DNA from: Capsicum annuum
Taxonomy: Eukaryota; Streptophyta; Magnoliopsida; Solanales; Solanaceae
DNA length: 64,000 nt
Direction of reading: 5' to 3'
Assembly (NCBI RefSeq): GCF_002878395.1
Contig: NC_061120.1
Location: forward strand, 116,362,705-116,426,704
Of this stretch, positions 11,469 to 23,397 are shown piece by piece (the first letter of the stretch is position 1; the number at the start of each line of letters is the position of its first letter). The notes below the pieces were generated by a model. It saw nothing but the letters and a program-made list of their open reading frames with translations, made no database searches and had not been told where the DNA came from. A program made the translations under genes and the position numbers.

Positions 11469-12328
11469 TGTAAGACCCCGCAAAATTCCTAAGCTTAATT
11501 CAGTACTTTAGGCTTGTCAAGGGGGTCCTATACTTAGAAAATTCTAGCTAAGTTTCCAGACTTAATTTATTTTTTGCCTTTGAAAGTTGAAAATCTCATT
11601 TTATGACCGTAATATCCTTTAATGGTCCGTATTCTTGCTAATTCATGATCAAGGAGGTCAATAGATTTTCCTAAATGTGTTTCAGATTTTTCGAACCTCA
11701 TTTAGAGGACGTTTGGTGTCCCAAAATAGTGGACCAATATGATCTTGGTGCGCCACATCACCTATCACGTTGGTTAACATTGTTGCAGATTGCCAGGGGC
11801 AAAAGTACTGAGGCGTGGTGCGATCATGGCACGATGCGTCGAGTATCTCATCGGTGCCATTGATACACCATGTATCTTAACACGTTGGTGTCGTGTTTTA
11901 TTCATTAAATGACCACGTCCTAAGGGTAATTAGGTTAGACCTACAGCCCTTATAAACACAAAATTTAGCCCACTTTTGGCAAAATACATTCCTTATTCCA
12001 TAATTGCTCAAGAACAAGAAACCATAGATGATCAGTTTCAAGCCAAGGATTCAAGCTTTCCTTCATCAATCTTCAAGAAATCATCCACCTAGGTATGTAA
12101 AGTGTTAATCGAAGGATCCCTTTCATCCTTGGAGTTCAAGAAACCATTTTTTAAAGCCAAAATAATGATGTTCATGCTGTGGATTGAAATTGTATCCATG
12201 TTATTGATTTGTATGGTTTCCATGATGGAATATTTAGGTATTCCTTGATATTATATTAGTATATGGATTGAATTTTATGAAATTTAGTTCATTAAAGTAG
12301 CCAAGATATAATTCTTTAGTGTTCTTGA
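11469..12328 (+). mobile_element. LTR fragment starting TGTAAGACCCCG, inserted in copy 1 only
   Basis: Absent from the second copy. It starts TGTAAGACCCCGCAAAA exactly where copy 1 departs from copy 2 (shared cttctttaccttt before it). That is a Ty3/gypsy LTR start on the plus strand. Between 11740 and 11890 there is a cluster of self-complementary words such as gtggtgcgatcatggcac, in a more GC-rich patch. It is interrupted at 12329 by another LTR. No coding potential was recognised; a short open frame at 11675-11863 lies within the LTR and is not believed. Confidence 0.65.
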
Positions 12329-13840
12329 TGATAACACTCAAGTTACACATCAATTTATTGCAAGTAGATCATCGTCAATATATTTATCAAAACTTGGAGT
12401 CGGGGTTAAATCCAAATGGAATAATGTGAGTCGCAATTAAACTAGTTTGAAACTAAAGCTACAAGTTAGATTCAAAAAACTAGCACGAAATGACAAAATA
12501 GGGGTCTTTATTGATTGAAAAAAAAGTAAAATTAACACTTCGATTCACCTTAGAACTCAAATCATAAACTGCAATATTTAAAATCAATGATATAGAGAAA
12601 CTAGAGTTGTGACCTCTATAATTAGTAATCCTCCATTGAATAACAGTTGTAATTAGTAATCCTCCATTGAATAAGAGTTGTAATTAGTAATCCTCCATTC
12701 AATAACAGTTGTAGTATTGGATTCTCATGACATATGGGAAATACCAAATTATCAGTTTTGACAGTCCATTTAAGTGTTTCTCAACCTACCTAGATGTTGA
12801 ACTCCCTAATTCTCTAGAACATAGGAAATCATTCTATTCCTAATGATTTTATCTTGAGTTGATACATCTTGTTACAACATTATTCATTACATGAGAACTT
12901 AACCTTCCCAAATCCTCGTTGATAATTCACTTCGTAATAGGGTTGATTTCTTATCTCAAGCAAATCAACAGTAACCAAGGCCTATTGTTTGCAACCAACA
13001 AAAAATAATTAATACAAAAGAATTATCAAGATGTTCCTACAATCACTCGAATCCTAACCAAATATTAAATCCATGGAGGAATAAACATAGATCCCACAAC
13101 CCTAGTTGTGGGTTTTAGTTCCACATGAGAAAGAATGAGATATCAACAATTATATTCATCATTCAAAGAAATTAAACTTAGGAAAGATGAAGTATGAAGT
13201 TGATTCTCTTCCAAGTTCAAGAAAAAATTCCCATAACCAATTCATAGAGTTGAAAATTTAATTCTAAATTCAAAACCCCAAAGAGAGGTGAACTCCTTTG
13301 GAATAATTTTTTTGACCCCCGATATACTCAGCCCCTAAGAAAACCCTAAACTATGCTTTAAATACTTCAGTCCAATTAGGGAAATAAAATCACATAATGC
13401 AATGTTTTTATCAGATTAGGTGACGACATGCGTGATGCCTTATCAGAAGGCTGACAACTTATCACGGATGACGTCAGCTCCTCTTCAATTTTGATATTTA
13501 TGCTTAAGGTTGATGGTGAATCCTGAAGGCTTATAAAAATATGATGACATATCAGAAAATATCGTAACTTCTTCACCTCAGCTCCCATGTTATGTCAAAG
13601 GCTGACGGTAACTCTAACGGCTTATCACAACTTTGATGGCTTATCACATGTCATCGTCACTTCTTCCAGCTGAATCCAATTCTTTGTTTATTGATGATGA
13701 TGAAGTTGATAACCTATAAGAGTGCTGACTTCCACTGCAAAATCAAAGATAAAACAATCAAAAACAACAAAAGTTGCTTAAGACTTTGCAATTGTTCTCA
13801 GTTAAAAGCCTCAAATGTGTCAGCATCTACTCACACATCA
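12329..13840 (-). mobile_element. 3' LTR of a second Athila/Tat-type element (copy 1 insertion)
   Basis: A 1512-base LTR on the minus strand. It runs from TGATAACACTCAAG at its left (the complement of the GTGTTATCA 3' end) to CACACATCA at its right, where a polypurine tract follows. The length matches the 1505-base LTR of the Athila-like element at 24216. The stretch around 12400-12420 (gtcggggttaaatcc) is typical of the U5 end before an Athila primer site. U3 at 13420-13660 contains repeated ggcttatca/gatgac words. Copy 2 lacks this LTR. Confidence 0.72.
12619..12713. repeat. 31-bp tandem repeat, three units
   Basis: The phrase aattagtaatcctccatt recurs at 12620, 12651 and 12682, giving three near-identical 31-base units inside the LTR near its U5 side. 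Differences are single bases. Confidence 0.9.
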
Positions 13841-13858
13841 AGACCCTCAACTTCAAAC
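13841..13858 (-). other. Polypurine tract of the second Athila/Tat-type element
   Basis: The minus strand reads gtttgaagttgagggtct directly before the LTR start TGATGTG. The core aagttgagggt is identical to that of the Athila-like element at 39557-39569. It primes second-strand synthesis in such elements. Confidence 0.65.
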
Positions 13859-15440
13859 AGTTGCTTGTCCTCAAGCAACTAAAACACCATACTACGATGC
13901 TTAACCAAGAGACACATAAGATACCTATGACAGTTGATTATCAAGTTTAGCTCAAAATATATTACCCACTATATTTTCAATCAGTTTAAACCCAACTGTG
14001 TATAAAATTAAAGATCAATAATATGACATAAGGGAATCAGGATATGACATAAAGTTAGCAACAATAACCATGCATATATACAATTTACAGTACCCAAACA
14101 TGTAAGCAGCTAGCAATGCAATCAATGTGCCCTTACAACAAAGAAGTCCCTTTTCACTCATATATGAAATCAAATATGTCCATGAGTAGACGGTGAAGAG
14201 ACACTGGCTCTCAAAAAGAAGTTCCAATCAATGTATTATGAATACCATAGTATTACCCTTATTTTCATTACCAAGACTTTTAGACAGGTCAGCTAGGATC
14301 ATTATAGGTCTTCTCTTTGGCTTGTAATGTAGGCTAGGGGCTGGTATGATTCACAAAGATATTTAAAGTAACTAAGCCTCCTTGGCACTACACTATTTAT
14401 GGGGTCTCACTTATCAACCTTTACCTTATTTATCCGTTTCTTGATTAAAGCACATTCAAGATGGGTGTGGTCATTTAGTCATTCATTTTTTTTTTCACAA
14501 CTTTTCTTTTCTCATTCTTTTTCTACCACACCTAGCTTTGCATATATATTTTTTTATTACCCTTCTTCATACTCACTTTACATCACACACCCCTATGATA
14601 GCCACCCTTAACTTAGTCTATTTGCCGAAGTCAAAGTACATAATATCTAAGAAGGACCAGGGCAAAAACAGGTTCATTATGATACAAATGGGAAGGTGAT
14701 AGGTAAAATAAAAATAATAGCCATTCAGGCTCCAAATCAGGATCAAAGGATATTATTCACACATGGATGGTCATTTAGGATAAAAGTTGACTAATATCAA
14801 CAATGGCCTATGATATTTTCCTAACCGCTATACTACAACAAAGGCAAGACCAACCGGGCCAGTTCTAGCTTTAACACACAATGGGAACTAGGTAGTATAT
14901 CAAACACACATGGCACAAAGGTACATCACAAGCAACTACCCATTCGGTTCATGCAATTGTTAGCAGTGATTATTATGTCCCTAATACTAATGCCATAAAA
15001 AAATTAACTGTAGTCACATATAGATGTACATCACACAGTTACCAGACACATAATTGAAGAGGTATTTATCATTCTAAGAAACATCAACAAAATATGTAAA
15101 CTATCCTAGATACTTATTTTTCCCCCAATTAACCACAACACATCATAAAACAAACACAATATGCCTAAACATGCTAACTCTACTAAGAACAACACTCCGA
15201 GGACAATAAAAACCCCAAGAGGACATCAACACCCACAAGTTTTCCTACCCTTAACTTATAATCAAACATTGTCCCCAATGTGTCAAAATAAAATAATAGA
15301 GTCAGATACATACCTATGGTACCATGGGTGCAAAGATTTGATGTCAATCACTTAATATGAATACAAACAACAAAATACCTTGGGTTACCTCCCAAGAAGC
15401 GTCTAATTTACTGTCGTGGTATGACCCAACTCAGCTTTTC
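13859..15440 (-). mobile_element. 3' untranslated region of the second Athila/Tat-type element
   Basis: No gene seen. It begins with ttgcttgtcctcaagcaac, a phrase typical just upstream of the polypurine tract in Athila/Ogre-type elements, and is otherwise AT-rich, with a pyrimidine-rich patch at 14480-14580. A conserved hairpin lies at 15379-15396. Copy 2 has none of this sequence. Confidence 0.6.
15379..15430 (-). promoter_or_regulatory. Post-pol hairpin motif of Athila/Tat elements
   Basis: 15379-15396 forms a 6-base stem CTTGGG/CCCAAG around a 6-base loop. On the minus strand it follows a phrase like gtc.taccacgacagtaaatt. The same arrangement, with a different stem sequence, occurs at 34890-34945 on the plus strand. 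Function unknown. Confidence 0.55.
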
Positions 15441-15890
15441 CCTCCACCTTGAGGATATGAATTTTTCCCCCAACTTAGAGTCCATCTTCATGCATCGAGC
15501 ATAGGGGGTGGTACAAAAATTAAGTAGTCGAGTAATGGATTGAGCATGGTAAACCACTCGGCCTTAAAGTGAGGTATGTTTTCATGTTAATTATGAAGTG
15601 TAAAATAAAGAATATAGGATTTTTGTTCCTCATCTACATACTTTTGAATTATTTTAGATGATTCCAAAGGCAACATATACTCTAAACATAATGTGGAAAA
15701 ATCCTTCAAGTGAGGCCCAACTAATTCTACTTCAAAATTTATACTATCTACTATACACTCACTTTTATTCACCGTCTCAATATTAGTCTCAAGATCAAGA
15801 TGACAATGGATTTTTCTCCTCAAATTGGCTAATGACCCCTCATATTCTTCTTTGTTAAGCTACTGTAAGCCTGGTGGGAGTGGTAACTCT
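15441..15890 (-). pseudogene. C-terminal coding remnant of an Athila/Tat-type element, unknown domain
   Basis: A minus-strand stretch with a 78-codon open part (15587-15823) containing ECIVDSINFEVELVGP and LPLESSKIIQKYVDEEQ. It continues through stops to a tail rich in glycine and lysine just before the hairpin motif. I do not recognise a named domain. Its place, directly upstream of the element's 3' region, says it is the end of that element's coding part. The lysine/glutamate-rich composition and lack of any catalytic motif argue against integrase. It is joined to the gag of the host Tat element at about 15920. Confidence 0.45.
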
Positions 15891-15920
15891 TTTAGCTCTA
15901 CCTACAGCTGTTCTTGATTC

Positions 15921-17690
15921 TCTAAGATGCCTCACCATTAGTCATTAGCTTTTTAGATTTAGTTTAATATGAATCATCAACATCGATAATATCATTTCTC
16001 ACATCATCAACTATAGGCATGTATGGATCCATAGCTGCCTTACAACTCCAAGTAGTGATAGCTAGGTAATGACTGTCGTTCTTTGCATTTTGAACAGTAC
16101 TTCTTGGAAGAGTTCCTGATATTCGCTGATTTAGTATGGCAGACATCTTCCCAAATAGCAAGCTGCTGAATTGCAGTTGCATGCGAATATTTTTTTATAT
16201 CAACCCTAAAATATCCACCTTAGTTTTCTTAAGGTAATTCTCCTCGATCTCTGAACCCTTTACAAGATTTTCAAACAATTTTTTAATTCTCAAACTTTTG
16301 AACTCAGCATTATGGTTCCCCAGTGGAATAAAAAGACCACCATTATTCTTATAATCTTCCTCCTTCAGTAACATTCATACTATCTACTCATGTTCTTATA
16401 CCTTTCTCTACACTAGTTCTAACTTGTATTTCCTTGCCTCTTATTCTAAGTATCTTGGTAAGACCCTTTTACCTTTGCTTTGAAACCCAAAATCTCTCTA
16501 TCTAACTATTTTGCTTTTTTCTTAGAACCAAACTCTTCATTTCTAGAAGATTAACCTCCAAATTCTAATGCATTTAACTTTTCTTCTCCTATTTCTACAA
16601 ACAGGTTGTAAGTAGGCCAATCTCAGTTCTCTGTTGTGCTACCTCTTAAGCCACGATCTCATTCAATGCTCTGTAGTCACTGGAAGCACCAATCACATAA
16701 GTACCAATTAATTTATATAGAACCTAAGTATGCCACCCTTGATGAGTTTAATTAATTTGATATAAGATTTCCTAAGCCTGATCCCATCAAAGACTCATGA
16801 AAGCTCTATTTGTAATAGTATCAACTACAACCTTAGTATTTTTTCTCAAGGCTCTGTAGAATATCTCAAGCAAGATTTTCCCCGTGATTATATAATTTGG
16901 AGCATTCATCGGCTTTATCTTGAACCTTAACTATGCCTTATAAAGTGCCTCTAATTATAACTATCTGAAAGTATAGATCTCATCCTTTAACGACAAAATT
17001 TGAGAGGGTTAAAAGAATCGACCCAAGAACTGGGTCCTTAACTCTTTCCAAGTAGTAATAGGCCCATGAAACAATTCTCCTAACCATAAAGTTACTTCTC
17101 TTAGCAGATAGAATAGGAAAAACTTGAGTCATATAGCTTCCTGACTCACCCCATGCAGATTGTATAAAGGGCAAATCCCTATAAATTTCATAAGGTGCAT
17201 GTTTGCATCATCAGTAGGCAAAGAAGAAAACAATACTTTCAAGTTCAGCAACTGGATCATTACACTCGTAATATCAAATTTCCTACCTTAGGGCAAGTCT
17301 GTGGAATGATTGCACCTATCTTTATTGGTTCAACATACCCCAACTCTTCTTATGCATCATCATAAACTAGAAAATGCTAATAAATTTGTGGATGAACTCT
17401 ATTCTTTCTTATTATATCTTTATCATGTCTTGCTCAGTGATTTTCTTTCTTCTATCTGTCCCTTCCCTCCATAGTTGAACATTAGGCAAGTGCTAGCCTA
17501 GCATTTTCTTCGACAACCATTCAAGAAGTAGTTTATTATGTACTTTCTTGAACATCATGCTAAGATGGACCATTAAATATTACTGGGTCACCATGAACCT
17601 TATTATGTAGGGATTTATGATCATAAAATTCTTTTATCTTTATTTTACAATTCTGTCATAAGGTTTATTCAAGGTCGGTATCAAACAAAA
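15921..17690 (-). pseudogene. Tat/Athila-like gag, decayed (copy 1)
   Basis: Minus-strand gag of the element whose pol is at 9726-11468. Conserved phrases appear right to left: an FF/LFYLLREVTLWL-like helix near 17100, GPITTWKELRTQFLGRFF near 17040, SLKDEIYTFRQL, then LxFKIKPMNAPN, LLEIFYRAL, the TNRAFMSL segment near 16790, and WHT followed by IGASSDYRALNEIVA near 16680. This order matches the Athila-type retrotransposon gag core. The 15950-16200 part leads toward protease. Stops are frequent and no full frame remains. It is separated from its pol by the 11469-15920 insertion, which removed about 115 bases still present in copy 2. Confidence 0.82.
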
Positions 17691-17818
17691 TCAAGGGATT
17701 ACCTTGACTCTACAAATTGGGCATACACCAGCATATGCCTTATTATTAGTAGAAAACAAAAATAAATAAAAAAAGCCAACATATTTAACAAACTCAATCA
17801 ATCAATCCTTAATTATAT

Positions 17819-17839
17819 TCCCTAGTAATGATGCTAAAA
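17819..17839 (-). other. Primer binding site (tRNA-Asp type), decayed
   Basis: The sequence TCCCTAGTAATGATGCTAAA lies where Athila/Tat elements carry the complement of TGGCGCCGTTGCCGGGGA. The differences are mainly C-to-T and G-to-A, as expected from decay of methylated cytosines. The LTR starts five bases away. Confidence 0.65.
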
Positions 17840-17843
17840 ATTT

Positions 17844-19120
17844 TGGTCACCCAAATTAAACCTCCAAGAAAGTATAAAGTTGTTATTAGTTAAATATAAA
17901 TCCCCACTAGGTTGGGGTCGATCAACAAGGAATAGGAAAAAAAATTATTATAAGATTGTTAAGTTAATTGGAAAGTGCGTAAATTAAAAGGGGAGTAAAT
18001 GTAACTGTAACAATTTTTGGAAATTAGGGATCTGAGCAATATGAGATGAGCACTTGGATTTACTTCATAATTGCATAGATTGTTCATGCTAGTCAAAATA
18101 TCTCAATGCTTTGCATGAAAAATAAAACAAGTTATGCATGACCTAACCATCTCTCGGCCTTGATTAGTTTAAATATCACTAATATCTTCTGGGTCTCAGA
18201 GCATCACCTTACTAATCTTGTTTTATGATCCTAGATTAACTATCTCCTCTTGGTCTTATGTTAATTAAATGAAGGTTGGTAGATTCAAATTACTGTTATG
18301 ACTTCCTTTTCCTAATATCTACCTGTCTCTCGAACAATTATGAAATACAAGTGAGTTTTTAAAGTTTGCAACCACTAAAAAATAATCAAAACAAAGGAAA
18401 TCCCAATACATGCAAGAACACCATTCTCGAATGACTTTGAACTTAGCCTGCTTCATTAATCCATTAGGGTTCCCACAACACTATTTATTGGGTTTAGCTA
18501 CTCATGGGTGTAATAACAAATAGAGATTTCTAGTATGAAAGAATAATGATGAAATTACATAGAATATGAATGAAAATCTAAAATGTTGAATTAATTATAA
18601 ACCTAGAATTGAAGAATTATATTTACAATATAATTAATGTATCTCAGAACAGAAAATAATGTAAAAAGTGTATAAAGTGTGTAAACTGATAATAAAACAT
18701 CTAAGGTATATTTGTAGTTACAAAATAAAATCTATACTAAACAGTGTAGGAAACCAGAGTCAACATAAACTCACGTTCGTGGGACCAACCAATTCATCGT
18801 GCATAGCAGTCATGGAAAGAAGATCATTTTCAATCCTACAGAACTTTATCTTATGAGTGCATTCCTCAAGTAGTGGGTTGCACCTACGAATCACAGGTTG
18901 ACTTGTAGGATTCTAATACAACCTCTCTATTCAGAACTTCAATTCGTGAAAGACACTCCCGAACCTTAGGTACTACCCATAAGAATATAGGTGGACTAAT
19001 AGGTATCTATTTTAGTAACTCTTACTCCTTTTATCTTAATTTCTTCTCTGCACCTTGATTTTCCTACAAAATCACCACAAAAGCATATCATATCTAACAT
19101 GAATACCTAAGTTCATGATC
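17844..19120 (-). mobile_element. 5' LTR of Tat/Athila-like element (copy 1)
   Basis: LTR to the right of gag and primer site. It starts TGGTCACCCAAATT. Its right part (18450-19110) matches the split left LTR at 6256-6357 plus 9111-9725. U3 words gaattcgtgg/cacgattcatggg appear at 18770-19010. The right boundary is set where similarity to the left LTR fades (about 19120) and is approximate. The stretch after 18816 has no partner in the window's second copy because the window ends. Confidence 0.72.
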
Positions 19121-20085
19121 AATTATTTTTTCTTAACCGTCAAAAGTGCCACTAAACCATGACACATCATAAATTCAAGCTAATAACTACCCCATAATCT
19201 CCTAATAATTACTCTTCTAATTTTCCACATTCTCTAGGGTTTTAGCTCTTGAGACTAGTGAGAAAATTTGGAGAAAATCGGTTAAGAGGGTAAATTAATG
19301 GACTCCTAGGTTCCTCTTAAGAGGTCAATTTACAGCTTAATCAGTGACTACTAAAGAGGCTAATGAATCACTTAAGTGATCCCCGCTTAGGTCCCGATCA
19401 ACACTTAAGCAATTAGGACATTACTTAATCGATGTTTACTTAAGTGATGGTCCTTCACTAAAGCACTCTAGCTAGGCTAGCTTGGGATTCATAAGAGACC
19501 ATTAGGATGCCAAAGTGACCTTCTCTTATGTGACCAAAGGGCCACTTAAGTAGATGCACCAACTGAGTGATGCATCAGGTGAAACTTAGATAATTCTGAG
19601 TTCTCACTAACCCCTAAGGTTTCATCCAAAATCTTGTGAACTCAAAAAAGCTATGTTACCCTATAAAATTAGATATTCTATACTCAATAGAGCCATCAAA
19701 ATTTCCATCCAGTATTATTTCAATGAAATACAAGAGCCACACCCATGGCGACTTTTAACAAATTTTATCTAATATCACAAAATATGTCAGGAAGCCTCAG
19801 AGCCCAATCCAAAGGACCTCTTAGCCTAAAATTAATGTTCTAGAGATATTGGAACTCTTAGATTTTTATATAAGGTCCTTTCACTGCTGTTTTCACTTGA
19901 TAGACAATTCTTACTAGAAAAGTCTACAAATATAGGAATTGGCCCTGAAAACCAAATGAACTTCCTAGTAACTAAACTGTAAGTTTCGATAAGTGACAAA
20001 TGACTTGAGCAAACTATAAGAAATCTCTAAACGATGAAATTCATAGTAATGTAGAAAATAAATTAGAGGTACATTATCGTAATAA
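19121..20085 (-). mobile_element. LTR fragment (U3 part), Tekay-like
   Basis: Noncoding. The architecture parallels the right half of the solo LTR at 8400-9110 (shared text around gcaccaactgagtg and ttatgctaccctat). A cluster of the word cttaagtgat or its variants lies at 19370-19460. It ends near ttagaggtacattatcg, an expected LTR terminus on this strand. No gene seen. Confidence 0.5.
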
Positions 20086-21685
20086 AATGGTATCAAATTG
20101 GTCTCGTAATAATGGCCTCCGGCCCAATAATACATAACTCAATAATTTATTAGTACTATATACTAAAAAATTAAGGTAAACAACGGCATAAAACTACTTA
20201 GAGGACCTAATCAAGGAATATCGCCCATTTTCTAAGTAACATGGTAAGGCTTATTTAAAAAAGTCCTTCATATTAATCTATAGCTAACCAAGCCTATAAT
20301 AAGGTGCAATATGGTCCTACAACCATAATGGGTATTCTTAGCTAAAGCTCAAGTTATATTTCTATCCTAAATTCCATTAACAGGTAAATTCATTATATTA
20401 ATAGTATAAATTATCCTATAATCCCTTCCTATAATGTAATATATATAATACACAATATCATAGATAAAAGTAGACCAAAGCCTAACTGGTAGCCGAACTA
20501 CAAGTCTCAAACTATCCATGAACCGCTCATTCTTGCACTGTGATCCTGAAATAATGCCACGCTAAAAAATAATAATCTATGTGTTAATACGAGAAACAAG
20601 ACCCATATTGAAATATAAGTACTTGGACAAATATTTGGGTCTAAAATTGACCCGTGGATCATACAAATGAAATCCCAAAATTGAATCCTTCACGAGATCT
20701 CTCAAAGGACAAGGAATGTGTGCTTAAAGTTTGAGAACAAATAGGGGCTTAAATAAGCCCTTGAAGTTGTAGAATTTAAAGGACTAAATCTAGGGATTAA
20801 AAAGGAAAAGAGTGGAACTTGATGGTGGAATGATGGAAAATAATCAAGAGGGGAAGGATTATCTTACCATAGCTTCAATATATGATTTCCCACTCTTTTA
20901 TAAGTTTTAGGGTTCAATAATGGAGGACTAGGACTTAGAAAATTATGAAAAATCATGATGAAATGGATTATATACTATCATTAAATTCATATTTGTGGAG
21001 GCCAAGGGTTACGGATGCGAAAATAAAATAATAGGTCATGAATACGAAGCGGAAAAAACCATTAGGTCGGGTCAAACCTTCATCGTGAAAGTAATAGAAG
21101 TCTTGCAAATGCAATGGTTAGAGATCTAAACTTTTGTGAACTTGGAATATCCCTCACAAACACAAATGGTTCAATGACATTGCACCAGAAGCTAGAAAAC
21201 TAGAAAAAGCTAAGTCTTGATGTTTTGATTCATTCAGAAACAACCTACATGTGTACAAAATATGATACCATACCGAATTTGACATTCCATACTCAATTAA
21301 AACATTTAAACTTTCATTCAAGTACTTTTCAATTAAATATGGGTTCCAAACCCATAGTTTGTTTTTCATCAATCTACCTAATAGCCCAAAATGAGTTTGG
21401 AAGCCTGGAAACTCAAATCAAGGGTACCCGTATGCTAAAATCCTACGTTCTAGAGCTAACAGAATTATTTGAATTTCCACTTGAGGCTATTTTCTCAGAG
21501 TTTTTATTTTAGTCTAATTTCACAACCATAAAAGCTTCAAAAATAGGAAATTGGGCTTAAAACTCAAATAAACTTCCCAAAAACTGAACCGATCTATCTA
21601 GTCATAAATAACTTGGAGCCACCGATAGAAGGCAAAAAACACTATAAATGCATGAAAATTAAGAAAATGACATGGGGGTCACTAC
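20086..21685 (-). mobile_element. LTR-like sequence ending GGGGGTCACTACA
   Basis: No gene seen. It opens with taatggcctccggcccaat and closes with ATGGGGGTCACTACA, plausible LTR ends for a minus-strand Ty3/gypsy element. Two overlapping short open frames on opposite strands near 21150-21510 have no recognisable protein and are taken as chance. Confidence 0.4.
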
Positions 21686-21695
21686 ATAATGAACC

Positions 21696-22540
21696 AACTC
21701 TGGGATCCGTACCACACATCTAAGTAGAGAACCTCAGTAGTCCACTTCTATTTTGTCTTGTACAGCACGCAAAAGGTTGCTTCATGATGGGGAGAACACC
21801 ATAAAACCTTCACTCATCTAAAGGGATACTTTTTATTTTAAAATTTTAAGTGCATTTTAATCTTTTTATATCATATAAACTATTCTCTATCATTTTAGTT
21901 AACCTTTATGTCAAGTGAGAAACATTTTAGATGAGCTTGGGAATGGTAGGAAAGATCTGGAAGCAATAAAAGACCTGTGTACAATATTTTAGAGACTCAT
22001 ATTTGGGATCCTCACTACCTTTATAATGGAGGGAACTTACTATTTTACCTCTATTTTTGCCTTGCACTAGATAGGAGGTTGCTGCGTGATGTTAGGTACA
22101 CTACACACCCCTTACTCATTTGACAGGACTTTGTTTGTTTCTAGTATTTTCAGGGAGTTTTAATATTTTAATATTGTAAAAACCATCCCCTATCATTCTA
22201 GTTGACCTTTATGTCAAGTGATAAATATTTTGAATGGGTTTGGGTATATTAAAGAAGGCTTATACGTGATAAGCGACTAGTGCACCATGTTGTGGGGAAC
22301 CTACTTTAAGATCTATACCACATAACAAAACAATGAAACTCACTAGTTAACCTTCATTCTATCATGTGCATAACGAAGTAGCTTGCTAGGTGATGGAGGG
22401 TGCACCGCACATTCATCATTCGTCTTATATGACTTTGTTTACTTTTGGAATTTTAAGGGTGTTTTGGTATTTTTTTAATTTATAACCATCCCGTATCATT
22501 CTAAAATTTTCCATTCTATTATCATTTCCCTAGATTAATC
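21696..22540 (+). repeat. About 300-bp tandem repeat, three decayed units
   Basis: Corresponding landmarks recur at steady spacing. aggttgcttcatgatgg (near 21773), aggttgctgcgtgatg (near 22076) and tagcttgctaggtgatgg (near 22379) are 300-303 bases apart. The phrase tctagttgacctttatgtcaagtg occurs in units 1 and 2 (21889 and 22192), and tatcattcta in all three. The units are strongly diverged. Such arrays are often part of retrotransposon leaders or LTRs, but ownership is not shown here. Confidence 0.75.
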
Positions 22541-23397
22541 TAGACCTCCCTTCTTATCTTCTCTGAATGTCAAGAACTCTAAAGGTTACAAAATTTAAGT
22601 CTAAGGTTAATCTTCAAGATCCTTTTACTATGTTCTTTTTCGAATGGAATATAAAATCTTTTCAAAAAAAATTCAAGTACATGGTATTTATTTATTACAT
22701 ATGTATACTGGTTTTGAATGTTGAATAAGGTTTGCAAATTTGGTCATGTATTTATTAGATAAACTTGAACTTGATACAAAACTCTTTTCTTGAGATTAAA
22801 CTTGACTACTTACATAATTTAATTAGAGGACCTTACTTTAACTATTGTACTTCCCTCCTTCTAAAGTTTTTGATATACTATTTTTGGGTCAAAATCCTTG
22901 AAACTTGATAAATTTTATTGTATACTAACATTATGATTAAACAAGAATAAATGAAACCATGCCAAATTATTATATACAAGACTTTGCGTTATTGTGGTTT
23001 CTAAATGGTTAATGCATTTCTTAAATGATATTAATGATTTTCAAGGATCATATTATAAATTATTTTTGACATGATGGATATAATAAATTGATGACAGATC
23101 TTATGTTAATGTGAATGGTGAAATAGATAACTTGAAAGTCTTGGTATGCGATACCAAACATGATCTATTCCCTTCATAGGCATGAAATATTTTCTAATGG
23201 TGTTTAATGAGATGAAAATGCAAAAATATAGGCTTAAAGAGAATTAGATGGTTAACCGAGAAAGTGTGCATCCAAATAGCTCAACACTTGAATTCTATGT
23301 TTTACCGACTCAGGTATGGTTCAATCCTTAATTAGATGACCTTATATTTTCTATCTATAAGGGTGATTGTGATTGCTATAATTATTGAATCTTCATC
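22541..23397. other. Noncoding AT-rich stretch, probably old LTR or leader sequence
   Basis: No gene, tRNA or repeat unit recognised. It is AT-rich, with one pyrimidine-rich patch near 22545-22565. It separates the 300-bp array from the next LTR. Confidence 0.4.

Larger units (their letters stand above)
1..18816. repeat. Segmental duplication, copy 1 (partial at left edge)
   Basis: Collinear with 48879-64000 in the same orientation. Bases 1, 1000, 4500, 9600 and 18816 match about 48879, 49880, 53400, 59180 and 64000. Both copies share the same nested breakpoints (hAT in Tekay-like protease, Tekay-like LTR in Tat LTR, solo LTR in the same Tat LTR, RT fused to LTR), so the nest formed before the duplication. 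Differences: copy 1 has an extra 4.45 kb at 11469-15920 and lacks about 0.7 kb of LTR near 4945. The two copies differ by many substitutions and small indels, so the duplication is not recent. Confidence 0.9.

Noticed and set aside
12329..15920. CRISPR-like or satellite array because of short spaced repeats
   Set aside because: The 31-bp units at 12619-12713 are direct tandem copies without spacers, and lie in a plant LTR.
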